NCBI GenBank assembly: GCA_030068145.1
Contig: JAPJBO010000512.1
Location: 1-64,000, forward strand
DNA from: Diplonema papillatum
Lineage: Eukaryota; Euglenozoa; Diplonemea; Diplonemida; Diplonemidae
Length of the DNA stretch: 64,000 nt
Reading direction: 5' to 3'
The notes beneath the pieces were generated by a model. The model saw nothing but the letters and a program-made list of their open reading frames with translations, was not told the DNA's origin and did no database searches. Each line of letters starts with the position of its first letter. Within the stretch, counting starts at the first letter, position 1. The position numbers and the translations under genes are program-made. Shown piece by piece: positions 1 through 10,429 of the stretch.

Positions 1-295
1 TGTTGGAATCCCTTCTGTTTCTTCGCTAGACCATATTCGCTTGTTGGAATCCCTTCTGTTTCTCCGCTATCCCTGAGAAGTCGATAGAACGCATGTGGCT
101 CTCGAAGGGGAGAGTACAAAAAGGGGGGCAAACGGTGGGGCCTGCGTTTGTTAGAATTTGCTTTACCCCGCCAGCCTCGCTTTTGGCGAGTGGATATGAG
201 GAGTTCGCTCAAACACGCAAGGATTCCAACTTGACGCGCCGAAAGGCGTTGAAGCAAGCTTGCTGGGGGTGTGCAGATTGAGGCTGCATCGCCGT
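1..295 (+). repeat. GT-linked repeat (GTL), copy 1
   Basis: Matches 49426-49800 over most of its length, sharing GTTGGAATCCC, the stretch around CAAACGGTGGG, CTCGCTTTTGGCGAGTGGAT and the 3' end. The 3' end holds a hairpin, TTGA(c)GCGCC / GGCGCTCAA, followed by the palindrome GCAAGCTTGC. Positions 1-82 are a 41-bp unit repeated twice. No coding potential is seen. Confidence 0.7.
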
Positions 296-744
296 GATAT
301 ACCTGTGCTACACCGGCTTCGAAACACCATTGCCGCCCTAGGCAGGTGGTGGCTTTTTACGGCCGGTAAGCGCCGTTCTCCCAGCGGCGCGCTCAGGAGG
401 GCCTAAGACCCTGGGATCCACCGATTCTGGGCTCTGGGACCGGATTTGAGGGGCGCTCAGAAGCTTTACTCAGGGCGGCGGACGCGCACGCGCGTCGCGT
501 ATTGAAGGCCCCAGATCTGGACCCCAATAGGACCTTAGGACCCCGGTATCAGGCCCTGCAGCCCCCACCCATTTACAGCAGGGAAAGCACCACGGCGCAT
601 TGCACCACCGCGGAAAGGTTCTCGGAACGTTTCCGGAGGGCTGGGGCACCTGCGCAAGCCACTTCCTTTCTCCTGGGTTCTCAGCCGCAGGACTGACGAA
701 GTGCGACCCCTCCCTTCGGAACAAGCGTACCCTACCATTGGGAG
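296..744. other. unassigned sequence
   Basis: GC-rich sequence without a match elsewhere in the window. The short overlapping ORFs on both strands show no motif, so I see no supportable gene. Confidence 0.5.
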
Positions 745-830
745 TGTGTCGGTTAGACATTCGACACGTTCCCATTCGAAACGTGTGAGTGTGTCGGTTA
801 GACTTTCGACACGGTCCCATTCGAAACAAA
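745..830 (+). repeat. 43-bp direct repeat x2 with hairpin
   Basis: Two tandem units, each containing GTGTCG...CGACAC as a perfect 6-bp hairpin. The GTGTC..TTAGAC core resembles the arms of the TIR-N family at 10247 and 18207, so this may be a reduced relative. Confidence 0.55.
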
Positions 831-1009
831 CCCCTGCCGGCGCATCGGGTGTCTATCAGAAAAGGAGGCGTGGCCGGTCTCGCTTTCGACTGGGCGGGCA
901 GAGGTACCTGCCCTGTGCTTTTCCCACGAGAAGAAAGGGGGGAGCGGCAGACGAGGGTCCGAACAAATTGATCTCGTTTCCTCGGGAGGAACAGCAGGAA
1001 AGAGACGGG

Positions 1010-1065
1010 GTGAAAACCTTAGTTCAATGTTTAGGCAGAACACTGCCTCTCATGCATGGTTGATG
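1010..1065 (+). repeat. TRI repeat, 3'-truncated
   Basis: Retains the AGGCAG(aaca)CTGCCT hairpin and ends before the second hairpin. Full description at 16183. Confidence 0.6.
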
Positions 1066-1222
1066 CAACCCTCGAAAGTGTTTAAGCTCTCTCTGGGGTG
1101 GGGAGAGTTGTTGTGAGTGTACACGACACTCGTGTAAGATGGGGTTTTACTAGCATGTGAACGCAACTGACATGTGGTCGCAGCATCACATATGCCCAAA
1201 GCGAGGGGAGAAGTTGTGATAG

Positions 1223-1440
1223 TCGGAAACCGTACACCGCGAGAGTAGGAGAAAGTAGAAAGGGAAACTAGAGTTTTCGTTGACCGCACTACCCTGAGCC
1301 CAAATCCTGGACGAGGTTTCAGGTGGAAAATTTGGCAAATGATCATGATCAGAAGGTCCTACGGCAAATTTGGCAAATGATCATGATCAGAAGGTCCTAC
1401 TTGGGCGGTTCAGTTTCCTCACACATTGCATGTGGCTAAA
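1223..1440 (+). repeat. CGAG repeat (CGR), copy 1
   Basis: Begins AAACCGTACACCGCGAGAG and ends CATGTGGCTAAAAA. It contains the palindrome TGATCATGATCA, and the stretch around that palindrome is duplicated here (1326-1400). Other copies are at 14737, 22485, 31540 and, diverged, 37908. The A-rich 3' end suggests retroposition. Confidence 0.7.
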
Positions 1441-1723
1441 AAATGTATCTTCTGAAAACTGCGATCGCATACCTTCTAGGGCTCAAAACATGTGACCACA
1501 AGTTGTGCCAGTGAAGACACATGCTAATAATAATACGTGTGGAATCACTTGTTCCTTCCATAACTGGGTCGTGGGTGGCAGGAAAAGTGGGAATACGACG
1601 CAAGCAAGAGCAGCATAGCGCAAGACGATCGCATCCTTTTTAATATCCGAAAAGAGAGGAGGGGGAGGTGTGTAACTCGGTGCTTTCGAGAGGGCGAAGC
1701 TGGGTGTTACTTTTGCGGTTCGT
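1441..1723. other. unassigned sequence
   Basis: No repeat match or coding motif was recognised. Confidence 0.4.
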
Positions 1724-1880
1724 GTACAACGGTGTGTGTGGGTGTTTAAGTGCAGGTCCTTGAGTGGGTAACGGTTGGATCGAAGTATAGCCCACTTGTC
1801 ACTTTCACCAGTCAGCTTGAGTTTCCGACACCCTGCCTTTGGGCTCTGTGACTCCTTTTGTGGGGTGAGTTCCTTCGGGA
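1724..1880 (+). repeat. GT-headed repeat (GTH), 5' part
   Basis: Starts in a short GT run and continues with GAGTGGGTAACG and CTTGTCACTTTCACCAGTC. Best copy is 9168-9645. Confidence 0.65.
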
Positions 1881-3461
1881 ACGGGATTAAACGTCCCGTC
1901 CCCGGGAATTCCGTGGGAGCCAAAATAACACTATCCCTTTCTCGTGAGACAGATGTAATAGTTTGAGGTAGGACTAGCTCTTCACACGCAGAGAGCCGTG
2001 TTTCCGGCGCGAAAGGTAGCACCAGGCAATTCTGCGGTAAGGAGATACAGATGGACCTGATAGAGACCGTGTGCAACGAGTGATGGATCATCCCAGCACA
2101 CATTCAAGCGTTGCTGTCATGACAGCATGAGGACTGATTCTGATAGCCTGCAGTATGCGTGGTACCCATGCTTCGAGTACGACAGGCGGCCTTCAAACTA
2201 AGAGTGCGTCGACCGCACATCCGCGGCTGATGCAAAAAACTGATGAAGAGGCTTGGGATCCCCTCGGTTCTTTGTGTGCAGCTTTGTCGAGCATTTCTAA
2301 CGTTCATTGGTTCGGTGAGGTGTTTTTGGGTCTCCGGTTGACCATTGAGGCTGGGAGTCGGGTAGTGTGAGGGATGTAGGCATGCATACACACTTTAACT
2401 ACGGCTATTAGCCTAACCAAGTTTGTAGCTGTTGCGACCGATGTTGCGCTACCAATACCGGTACCCACAGGGATCCAGGGCATCAGACCTCCTGAGGACC
2501 ATATTGGTACCCTGTATACACACAGTATGCGTACATATTGCAGTTTACTGAGGGAATTGGCACAGCGGATTGTTCAACTTGCTTGATAACAAATCATCAG
2601 CAGGCCGCAGTTTGTGATAAAAGATAAAACAATTTCCTTTCATCCCGTTCGCAAGTTCGTTAGTTGTTAGGCTGAATTGGCTTCACACTTTCCCTTTGAT
2701 GTCATGCGTGTTGTGCCTCAGCATTTGGTGAAATCTGACCAACCAAACAAGGACAAGGAGAGTTCGTGACAATTCCCACCACCACCAGATGATGGGGAGA
2801 TAGAGTGGCATGGTGTAGTGGGTGTATTCCCTGCTGTATTCCGTCCCCTTTATCGGGGTATCTGGGTCCTGGCCCATCCTCGTGGGTCCCCGAGGTCGTG
2901 TATGTACACTGAGGAACAACAAGACATTCCTGCGGAAGAGCATTTTTCAGAAGCGGGAATTGCTCAAGGGTTGGCGCTGATCAGCCTGATAAAAACGAAG
3001 CAACGAGAATTTGGATTTCTTCTTTTTTTTTCTTTTTTTTCGTGCACACTACGCGTACCTCTCTGGGGGCGTTTTCCTGCAGTGGCCGTTTGTTTTCATT
3101 TGTTTTCGCTACACTTTTCTAAGGGTTTGCACATTCGACTTTTTTCTTTTCTTTGAACGGTGCAGAGAGGGTGATTTTCAGAGTGTAACTCTTTCGTGAT
3201 CCCATGAAAAGTTTGTAGCCAGTAGATTTCGTTTTTTGCTTTTTTTTTTTTTTTTTTCGCCGAGCAGAAGAGGAAGAAGAACAATGGAAAGAGTGTGAAA
3301 CCAGTTTATTTGTCGTAAAACAGCAGGATCGAGTACGAGGGGCAAGAGCATGTTCTTCCTTCCGCAAAAGGTCTTGCCTACTTGTCAACGAATATCTCTC
3401 CTTGTTGGCGGGGGGAGGGGTGGGTGACAACTGGAGAGGCGCTAGCCTGGCAAGTGGGGGG
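1881..3461. other. unassigned sequence with an HP6-like relic
   Basis: Mostly unique. Around 2325-2385 lies a diverged HP6-like piece (CTCCGGTTGACCATTGAGG) also seen at 14340. Poly(T) runs occur at 3022-3050 and 3240-3257. The ORFs are short and motif-free. Confidence 0.4.
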
Positions 3462-3540
3462 AATCTTAGTTGAACGGATGGGCAAAACACTGCTTCTCAT
3501 GCGCGCTTGATTCCAAGCATCAAGTCTTCTTCGAAAGGAA
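3462..3540 (+). repeat. TRI repeat, diverged
   Basis: Keeps the TTAG, GCATCAAGTCTTCTTCGA order of TRI, but the first hairpin has decayed. Confidence 0.5.
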
Positions 3541-3818
3541 ACGAGAGAAAAAGAGATTCCGTGTCGGGGGGTTCTCGTTGTCATCGCTGTCGCGCTGACT
3601 TTCCGAGAGAGAGAGAACACATAAAACAAGTCAAAGGGTGCGAGCTCCCACCGTCAGGTGGGCCAGGCTAGGTCCGGAGGTGGCTCCCTTGGAGGAACAG
3701 GGGCGGGGGTAGTCACGCCGTGAGCAGTCCCAGGGCCTCTCCCCACCCACCTGTATGTGTTCTCGTCGCCACTCGCTACCGCGCTGACCTTGCGAGGAGA
3801 GAAGAGCAAAACATTAGT
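3541..3818. other. unassigned sequence
   Basis: No feature recognised. Confidence 0.4.
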
Positions 3819-3935
3819 ATGGCGCTTTCTTTTGTTTGTGCGCACTAGCGGAACTCACCTGCTTTGGTAAGTTTCATGCAGTACGCTGCCAACTACTAAT
3901 TTTTAGTACCAACAATGCATTGTTAACACAAAAAA
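3819..3935 (+). repeat. ATG-CAT repeat (SLX), copy 1
   Basis: Begins GGCGCTTTCTTTTG and has TTTGGTAAGT, a good splice-donor match. It then reads CTACTAATTTTTAGTACC with an Sm-like AATTTTTAG, then the perfect palindrome AACAATGCATTGTT. Related copies are at 18647-18772, 15070-15125 (3' part) and 6885-6990 (diverged). A second, shorter head follows at 3940-3975. The layout is loosely like a spliced-leader or snRNA gene, but that is speculation. Confidence 0.5.
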
Positions 3936-4035
3936 GACAGGCGCTTCGTTTTGTTTGTGCGTGCCGGTTGATCGTTTTCCCACTTGTATTTAGAGATGTA
4001 GTTCGCTTGAGAATGAGATTTTTACCCTGTGTATA

Positions 4036-4450
4036 TTCAGGTAAGGAATTCTGATCAACCACCAAAACACGCTGCCTACGTCTTTTTAGCCTGCACAATA
4101 CATCGAAGGGCAACCCGCAACATTGATAGAACTAAAAGACTCCGTGAAGGAAGGGGGAAGGAACAAACCTATGAGGGAGCACCCCACGAGGGAACTGCGG
4201 CCCTCTGTTTCTTCATCCTTCTTCCTTCCCCGCGTGAACCGCAAACCAACCAGCCGGGTTGTGTACAGGCCATATGGACCGCACCCGATCGCATTCGCAT
4301 TCTTCTGTTTTTTTTTTTCTCGAAGTGTCGCAACAGATCTGCAGGTGGTTCGCTCCTGCGCAGGGCGAAATAGAGGTCGAACTGCCGCGGCAGGCCGGCT
4401 GGGGTTGGGGTTTCGCGTTAAGCGGGCACAAGCGGGCGGTCACCCATTGG
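4036..4450. other. unassigned sequence
   Basis: Overlapping ORFs on both strands have no recognisable motif. Confidence 0.4.
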
Positions 4451-4455
4451 ATTAT

Positions 4456-4822
4456 TAAGCCGGTCCATCCTCTCTCTGTTAGACAATCGTGTGCCGTGAT
4501 AGTGTGAGCTTAGAATGCTGTGGTGACCTGCACTAGTCACTAGGTAGTCGTCGTGATGGACAGCTTCAAGCAATAAAACAGGTGTACCGTGACAGTGTGA
4601 GGTTAGGGCGCAGAACATCTGTGGTGACCTGAATGAGTTTAGCCGTCGCGACAGACAGCTTCAAGCAATACAATGGTGGGACGTGATAGTTTGAGGTTAG
4701 AATGCAGAACATCTGTGGCGACTAGCATCAGTCACTAGGTAGTCGTCGTGATGGACAGCTTCAAGCAATACAATGGTGTACCGGCTGATAAGTTTGAGGT
4801 TAGAAACAAGTGGACCGGCTTA
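4456..4822. mobile_element. MITE-G (TGAGCCGGTCC TIR), tandem-expanded copy
   Basis: Ends are TAAGCCGGTCCATCC and GTGGACCGGCTTA, flanked by ATTAT (4451-4455) and ACTAT (4823-4827), a 5-bp TSD with one difference. The interior is about three tandem units of roughly 105 bp, each with a GTGATAGTGTGAG-type motif and CAGCTTCAAGCAATA. No transposase is present, so it is non-autonomous. Confidence 0.75.
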
Positions 4823-4850
4823 ACTATGCATTTACACACACAGGGGGGAA

Positions 4851-4892
4851 ATCTCAGTTTAATGTTCAGACAGAACACTGCCTCTCATGCAT
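4851..4892 (+). repeat. TRI repeat, 5' fragment
   Basis: AATCTCAGTTTAATGTTCAG followed by the CAGAACACTGCC hairpin, truncated just after it. Confidence 0.55.
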
Positions 4893-5058
4893 CGGGAGGA
4901 AAAGGGATGGGTGCGAGGCTTTCTTAACCCTTCTTTTGCGCACCTTCTGAACCTTTGTCACACGTACCAACGCAGAGCCCGAATTCATCAGCGGTTCCTC
5001 GGTACGTACGCGGCTAGCTACAACCTCATAACTGCTTGGAGTGCATCCTTCGATCAAG

Positions 5059-5060
<2 letters not shown>

Positions 5061-5118
<58 letters not shown>
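5061..5118. repeat. (GT)n microsatellite
   Basis: About 29 GT units, followed after a CA interruption by more GT, and then directly by a GTH repeat. Confidence 0.95.
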
Positions 5119-5119
<1 letters not shown>

Positions 5120-5400
5120 CAGTGTGTGTGTGTGTGTTAAAGCTCATGGCTTTAAGTGGGTAACGTCTGAAGCAAAGTACAGCCAACTTGTCACTTTCAC
5201 CAGTCGGCTTTTTAAGGTTCGGGCACGCTGCTTTTGGGTCCTGTGACTCCTCTCCGAAGAGCGGGTGGGGCGGGATCCTTCGGGGGACGGATAGAGCGTG
5301 GGAGGTTGCCAGCTTCTCCATCCGGCACTCAGATTTAAAGCTTCTGTGTGTTTCATGTGGCGGTGTTGGCTGCAAGGGGCCTCGGCCCCGTGAAAACTGT
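5119..5400 (+). repeat. GTH repeat copy
   Basis: Extends from the GT run through GAGTGGGTAACG-type, CACTTTCACCAGTCGGC and a GCTGC..GGGG/CCCC hairpin near 5371-5395. Confidence 0.75.
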
Positions 5401-5515
5401 CTTTACAACGTGGTATTGGTGCATACAGTGCACGTGTGTCGTAGCAGTATTATCATTGCAGTCTTCTCGCCTTTCGGAGGGAGAACGCTCTTATTTCCGA
5501 TGTTTGTCGCCTGCT

Positions 5516-5690
5516 TTTAGAGTTAAAGTTCGCTTGAAATTCCGGGGGTTTAGGGTCTCCGTGTGACCGTTCATGAATGGGTTCTCTAAGAGCAAGAAAG
5601 GGCTAATATGGTTACGGGTTGTATATTTAGTGCACGCTTTCGTTATGGGTTATGGCTAGCCATGTCCGGGACTGTTTGTGACCGACACCG
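5516..5690 (-). repeat. HP6 repeat, head type c
   Basis: On the minus strand it ends in the HP6 3' tail (hairpin then TTTAACTCTAAAA). Its 5' head, ending in GTCCCGGACATGGCTAGCC, matches 59725-59882. Family description at 43932. Confidence 0.75.
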
Positions 5691-5702
5691 AGTACATTCC
5701 TC

Positions 5703-5767
5703 TAGTCTTGGGCCCCCCACGTTCTACAAGTTGAGCAGGGGTTGCCTTGTAGCCCGTACCGGTCTGT
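5703..5767. repeat. shared 60-bp repeat
   Basis: About 60 bp nearly identical to 46545-46604, with GGGCCCCCCACGTTCTACA and GTAGCCCGTACCGGTCT. Confidence 0.65.
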
Positions 5768-7264
5768 TGTCCGCGTTTTTATGTATTTTCTCGTAGAGTA
5801 GTGCTTGGGTTTCGCGACACTTGCGGTGTTTTTGGTTCGCATTGGGAATCCCTCACGTGGAAAACGCGGACAACAAAATGAACCGGAGATCCTTTTCAGC
5901 ATCATATATGCTCACCGTATAGGTAGGCACTGTTTCCGCTAAAAAGCTGTTAACCGGCAAAAAATAAAACGTGGTTTTCTTTGAAGAAACTCTTTTTCTT
6001 TCAAGAACGGTTTTGTCGGAAAATTATAGGGAGGATGTCACGAGCACGTACAGTGGGGGGTTCGTTGTCATCGGAGCCGTTGTGGAAGAAGGGAAGGCAA
6101 GAAGAATTGCGATGATCTCCGTCTGGTAGTTTTGTACTACCTCCGTTCTCTCGCACTCGATCTCTTCACTACTCACTACTGCGCGTACTCTTTTACTCAC
6201 GTTGGCGACGACACTGGACACTTTGTTGTACAGTGGTATGGTCCTTTGACAGAATGAGCCGACGCCTCTTTAAAACACGCTGGGTTTACGCATGCTCTTG
6301 GCAGGCGCTAGCGTCCGACATCTTTGCACGCGTCACAGTCGTTGGGTGGTACTGACAAGGATCGGATGAGCTTCGTTACTTCACCGCACTGGACACTTTG
6401 TTGTACAGTGGAGGGGGTGGGAGGCAGTACACTCTTGAGTCCCGGGGATGCCCTCTTCCTGGACCAGTTGCGGAACACGTAGTTGTCGACTTCGACCAAA
6501 GAGGGGATGGGCGAGAAGCAGGATTGCCAAGCGAGAAAAGAAAAGGCAAATGGCTGCAGGGAGGGGGAGTTGGAGCACACGACCCACTTCCCATGGGATT
6601 CCAGTGTTATTTTAACATTGGTGACATATGAAGAGACATGGCACGCGATCATACGTAACATACAGTTGAAGACCCATGTCCGGCCACACACTTATCAACA
6701 TAGCATGTGAAACCACTGGGGCTGTGTAGTATAAATCTTCAGGCTGAACTGCCTGGGGGAGAGGTCTCCCTCTCCCACACGCTTCGAGTAGGGTAAGTAG
6801 CGCACTGGTACAGCGGCGGTGTCGTAGTCCAGGTGATGCACGTTGTTGTGAGGCAACCGGTGTCGGGAGCAATCAGTTAAAAAACGGATGTGGCGCTTCT
6901 TTTGTTTGTGCGCACTTCGTTCGAACCTGTTTTGTTCATCTGAAGGGAAAGAGGGATAGTACGCTGCCACGGTCGGTTTTGGTTCTTGAAAAATTGCATT
7001 TGTAGGACACAAAACCCCAGGTCACACGCCCTGATTGTGACTCCTGGTAGTGCATCTTCAGAAGGCGCAAAGCGATAAAGTGCTTCACGAGCGCTTGAGG
7101 CTGAAAGGGGTGTATTGCTGTTCAAAAAGCGCCGCCTGCAAAGCAAATGAAGGGGCATTGGGGGGGGGAATGACGTGCCTCGCGTGTGTCGTTTGATTTT
7201 ATTTCCCTTCTCTATGCCCGCCTTGCTTCGTGGTGCCAACACGGAGAGCTTGGAGATACAGAGA
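5768..7264. other. unassigned sequence with SLX-like relic
   Basis: A 24-bp direct repeat containing CACTTTGTTGTACAGTGG occurs at about 6210 and 6389. Positions 6885-6990 resemble the SLX head (GGCGCTTCTTTTGTTTGTGC). Nothing else was recognised. Confidence 0.4.
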
Positions 7265-7482
7265 AATACTCGAGGGGCTGCCTTGTGCTTTCTTCGAAGG
7301 AGGCTAGAGGGAGTGAAACAATACAACTACAAAATGGGCCTTTTTTGTTGAACGCTTACGCCCGCCACTAAACCCAGATTCACCTGTGTTTCGTGTGGGC
7401 TACAGCACATTTACCTCCCTTGATCTTGCAGCTGGCAGCCTCCTCAAGTATTTCCTACAAAGCAGGTGCTTATACAAAAAGA
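7265..7482 (+). repeat. SINE-B copy 1
   Basis: About 220 bp starting AATACTCGAGGGGCTG and ending GCAGGTGCTTATACAAAAA. Its order of blocks parallels SINE-A: purine-rich GAAGGAGGCTAGAGGG, AACAATACAACTACAAA, GGCTACAGCAC, CTGGCAG, ATTTCCTACAAAGC, A tail. I infer a sister subfamily of SINE-A. No A or B box of a tRNA-type promoter is convincing. Confidence 0.75.
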
Positions 7483-8163
7483 AGTGCGTAGTTTGCTCAG
7501 GGCATTCGCGTCTCCGGCCCATTTTCCAAATTTGGACCGCTAACGGCTTTTTTTGCGTCCTCACTCAGGAAGGGATGGGCTCAACACAGCGCGACGCGAC
7601 GAATCTTCACGACAACGCTGGGCCCTGAATGCCTCGGATTGCACATTGGCCACCTCTGCCGGGGGCCTGGGTGATGGTGCACGATGCAGCTGACGTGCGT
7701 CGAGGCAACAACGCGCCCGCCTGGGCGCGTTGTTGCCGCAGTCATGATACCCCTGCTCCCGAGTGCAACACCTCCATCTCCATTCTTCTCCGCGCCGGGA
7801 AGCTCCCGCACCGGCCCAGTGCTCAACCTTTTTTGCGATATCCAGTAACCACCTTAGTGAGCATACATTGTTACAGCTGTGGGGGGCCCAGTGCCATTTT
7901 TTTCTTCGTTTTCCCCGCCGGCTTTTCCAAATTTGGGCTGACAGTCCAAATGTGGACATGGAAGCTAATCCCCTGGACGACGGCGCTTGTCAGACTGCCC
8001 CACCCAGGGGGTGGTTTGCTCAGGTTCTCTGCCGCTCTGGATGTTGCTTTGTCTCCGTTTTTTTTCTTCGTTTTCCCTCTCTTTTACCTCACGAAATCTG
8101 GAGAGGGAGGAGGGAGCTAAAGGGTTGTAGAATCATCTTCTTTGGTTCGTTTTCCTTCTTCCT
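7483..8163. other. unassigned sequence with strong hairpin
   Basis: Contains a perfect 15-bp stem at 7704-7718/7723-7737. Near 7917-7950, CCAaATTTGG...CCAAATgTGG is a hairpin in the same relative place as the HPR hairpin at 14190 and 61685. Confidence 0.45.
7704..7737. other. perfect 15-bp inverted repeat
   Basis: GGCAACAACGCGCCC, a 4-nt loop, then its exact reverse complement. No T run follows, so it is not a simple terminator. Confidence 0.85.
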
Positions 8164-8301
8164 TCCCCCCCCCCCCCCCCCGGAACGATTGTCGAACAGC
8201 GTACGTCATCAAACAAGCCCCACCCTGACGGTCGCTCTGATCCTCTGGATGTCAGATGCTCTCCCCCTGTCCGAATCAAAACAGACGGTGGGGGGGGGGG
8301 G

Positions 8302-8832
8302 TCGTTGTATAATGGTTTAGCTTGAAGGGAATTGGAAAGGTTGAAAAAGGTTTTGGGGGTCACCGTCCATGTCTAAATTACCAGCTGAATTTGGGGGTGC
8401 AGACGAGTCGGGCAGTCGATCTTGAGTAGGAAGCACCATGGAGGGTGACGGGGCACGGACTGTCAAGTTGTGGGCACTCCGGGAGATCCGGACACAAGCC
8501 GCGAGGTAAACGTCACCCCACGGAATGTCGTCGACGAAAGTAACTCGCAGGTCGTCGAAGAGGATCCATCCCGAATCTTGTGCAACGTATGTGACGAAAT
8601 GTCCACTACCCGTATCCTCCCCCATGTGCACCACGACGGCTGCGAGGCGTAGCAGATGGTCCGGTGGTCCGAAGAAAGGGGGCAATTCCACGTCATTCTG
8701 GCGCCTGGCACCGTTTCTCGTGTAGATGCCAAATTGCATCAGAACACAGTCAGCTGTTAGACGGAGGTCCATACAGCACATCCATTGGAAATGGATGTGC
8801 TCAACAATTCCAAACTCCTCTGAAGAAAGCAC
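8302..8832 (-). pseudogene. USP (C19) deubiquitinase domain fragment in a retroelement-like unit, copy 1
   Basis: A 171-residue ORF ends TAA at 8317-8319. Residues 29-36 (CVLMQFGI) and 44-52 match the USP segment before the His box. Residues 62-79 (RLAAVVVHMGEDTGSGHF) match the UCH/USP signature 2, with catalytic-type His78. GWILFDDLRV (88-97) matches the W-x-x-F-D-D block that supplies the Asp. The Cys box and fingers are absent, so it is a C-terminal part only. A linker follows, then the C-terminus QNLFQPFQFPSS, shared with copy 2 at 46281. Downstream of the stop, the coding strand runs into poly(C) (8290-8301 on plus is G12). The start is uncertain: residues before about 11 lie in a GTH repeat. 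Deubiquitination is a family property; activity is not expected from this fragment. Confidence 0.75.
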
Positions 8833-8965
8833 TCGTCGTGATGGCCCCAGTTTTGAGTCCTATTCCGAGACTCGCTCGCAAGGGGAAGTGGCGAATCACT
8901 TGTCGTCCAGCGAAGTGCAATGCTGACGACGGTGCTTCCCCTATTTGTGTGTGCTTTGAGGTTCC
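8800..8965 (+). repeat. GTH repeat, 3' part
   Basis: Shares TTCCAAACTCCT, TTTTGAGTCCT.TTCCGAGA and CTCGCTCGCA.GGG with 9476-9645. It overlaps the 5' end of the protease ORF. Confidence 0.65.
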
Positions 8966-9167
8966 CTTGATGGGGTGATGGGGATGGTTGGGAAACCATA
9001 CTAGTATGGAAGCCATCCTTTCGCGGAGCAATTTCCGCAGGGTTTTTGAACTAGGGCTTGTATCTGGGAGTTCATCCCCAAACGCCTGGCGAAGTTGGTC
9101 AACAAGAAATCGAACCGGCTGCCCTCAGGCTTACGTGTGCAATTCGAATGGGGACTACACAAATATG
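8966..9167. other. unassigned sequence
   Basis: No feature recognised. Confidence 0.4.
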
Positions 9168-9645
9168 TGTGCGTGTGTGTTTAAGTTCAGGGCTTTGAGT
9201 GGGTAACGTCTGAATCGAAGATAAACCCACTTGTCACTTTCACCAGTCGGTTTTGAGTTTCCGACACGCTGTTTTTGGGTCCTGCGACTCCTCTCCGAAG
9301 CGGGATCCCTAGAGCGTGGGAAGCTGTCAGCTTCTCCATCCGGCACTCGGCTCAAGACTTCTGTTTTCATCTTGCGGTGTTAGCTGCACGGGGTGTCAGC
9401 CCCGTGCAACAGCAGAGTGCGGCACATCTCACCCGAAGCTGTCTCTGTGCAATGAGCTTGGCCTGACTAGCTGTTCCAAACTCCTGGTGCAAGCACCCGT
9501 CATGGTCGGCAGTCGCCACCTGGGTCCGGACAGTTTTGAGTCCTGTTCCGAGACTCGCTCGCACGGGGACGTGGCGCGAATTACTGTCGCCAAGCATTCT
9601 GCAACGCCTTGCTGACGACTGCTACCCCTGTGCGTGTGTGTAGAA
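9168..9645 (+). repeat. GTH repeat, fullest copy
   Basis: About 478 bp bounded by GT-rich ends (GTGTGTGTTTAAG at the left, GTGCGTGTGTGTAG at the right). It has a GCTGCACGGGG(tgtcag)CCCCGTGCAACAGC-type hairpin at about 9384-9412. The copy at 40930-41135 joins the same two ends with the middle deleted. No ORF is conserved between copies. Confidence 0.75.
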
Positions 9646-9785
9646 TTCAATTATGGGTAACCCCTGTTGCAGAATATAGCCCAGGCTTTTAGGCATTCTC
9701 ACGTCACAGCTGATGTTCCTGCCGACGGCTCGCGGTATCCGCGCGGTGTTCGGAACTGCAGCCTTGTTTGTTCTAGGCTTCCTGC

Positions 9786-9788
<3 letters not shown>

Positions 9789-9822
<34 letters not shown>

Positions 9823-9830
9823 TGTGTGCT
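9789..9830. repeat. (GT)n microsatellite
   Basis: About 20 GT units with one TT interruption. Confidence 0.9.
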
Positions 9831-9955
9831 ACGTTTCCGGAAATAGGTCTGCACACCAATATACAAAACAATGGACGATGAACCCGTCAAATGACGGTGA
9901 AAAAATGATATCGGCGGAGCCTTCGTGTGTACAGAGTATACATGGACCTTCATGT

Positions 9956-10036
9956 GGGAAAGTCTTAGTTTGGTGTTTTGAGCAAAGTCTGTGCCTCTCA
10001 CATCGTGCTGGAAGCTAGCATCAAGCCTTCTTTGAG
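9956..10036 (+). repeat. TRI repeat, diverged
   Basis: Ends with GCTAGCATCAAGCCTTCTTTGA; the first hairpin is degraded. Confidence 0.55.
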
Positions 10037-10246
10037 CGTATGCACAGTATTTAGTTGGGCTCGGTGTTCCTCTTGTGCAGCCGTAGCACCGGAAATGTTT
10101 CTCTTCAGTGCGATACCTAAGTAAAGAAAAAGAAAGAGAAGAAAATACTTGACGGGGCTGCTTTGACTCCGAATGGAACGGAAGGGAGGAATTTTAGATC
10201 TGTTTTGCTCTTCGTTTACACCACCGTGTGTTCTTTTTCTTACTAC

Positions 10247-10412
10247 GGGAACGTGTCAGTCAGACTTTGGCGGACAATGTCCGGCATGGGGAGGGGTCTC
10301 GGGCATTATTATTTCTTATGATTTGCCGTGCCGCCATATGCCCGCCACCGGGATAAAAAGGGGGGGTTCTCCGCCATGCCGGCAAGTGCCCGCCAAAGTC
10401 TAACTTGTGGGA
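10247..10412. mobile_element. TIR-N element, copy 1
   Basis: Imperfect terminal inverted repeats of about 35-40 bp: GGGAACGTGTCAGTCAGACT, then TTGGCGG..GTCCGGCATG, mirrored by CATGCCGGCAAGTG and CGCCAAAGTCTAAC. A second copy is at 18207-18457. No ORF; TSD not resolved. Confidence 0.65.
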
Positions 10413-10429
10413 GGTGACTCTGTCTTGTT

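Noticed and set aside
1..295. GTL repeat as a Helitron (3' hairpin near the end)
   Set aside because: The 5' TC and 3' CTRR ends are not consistently present across the three copies.
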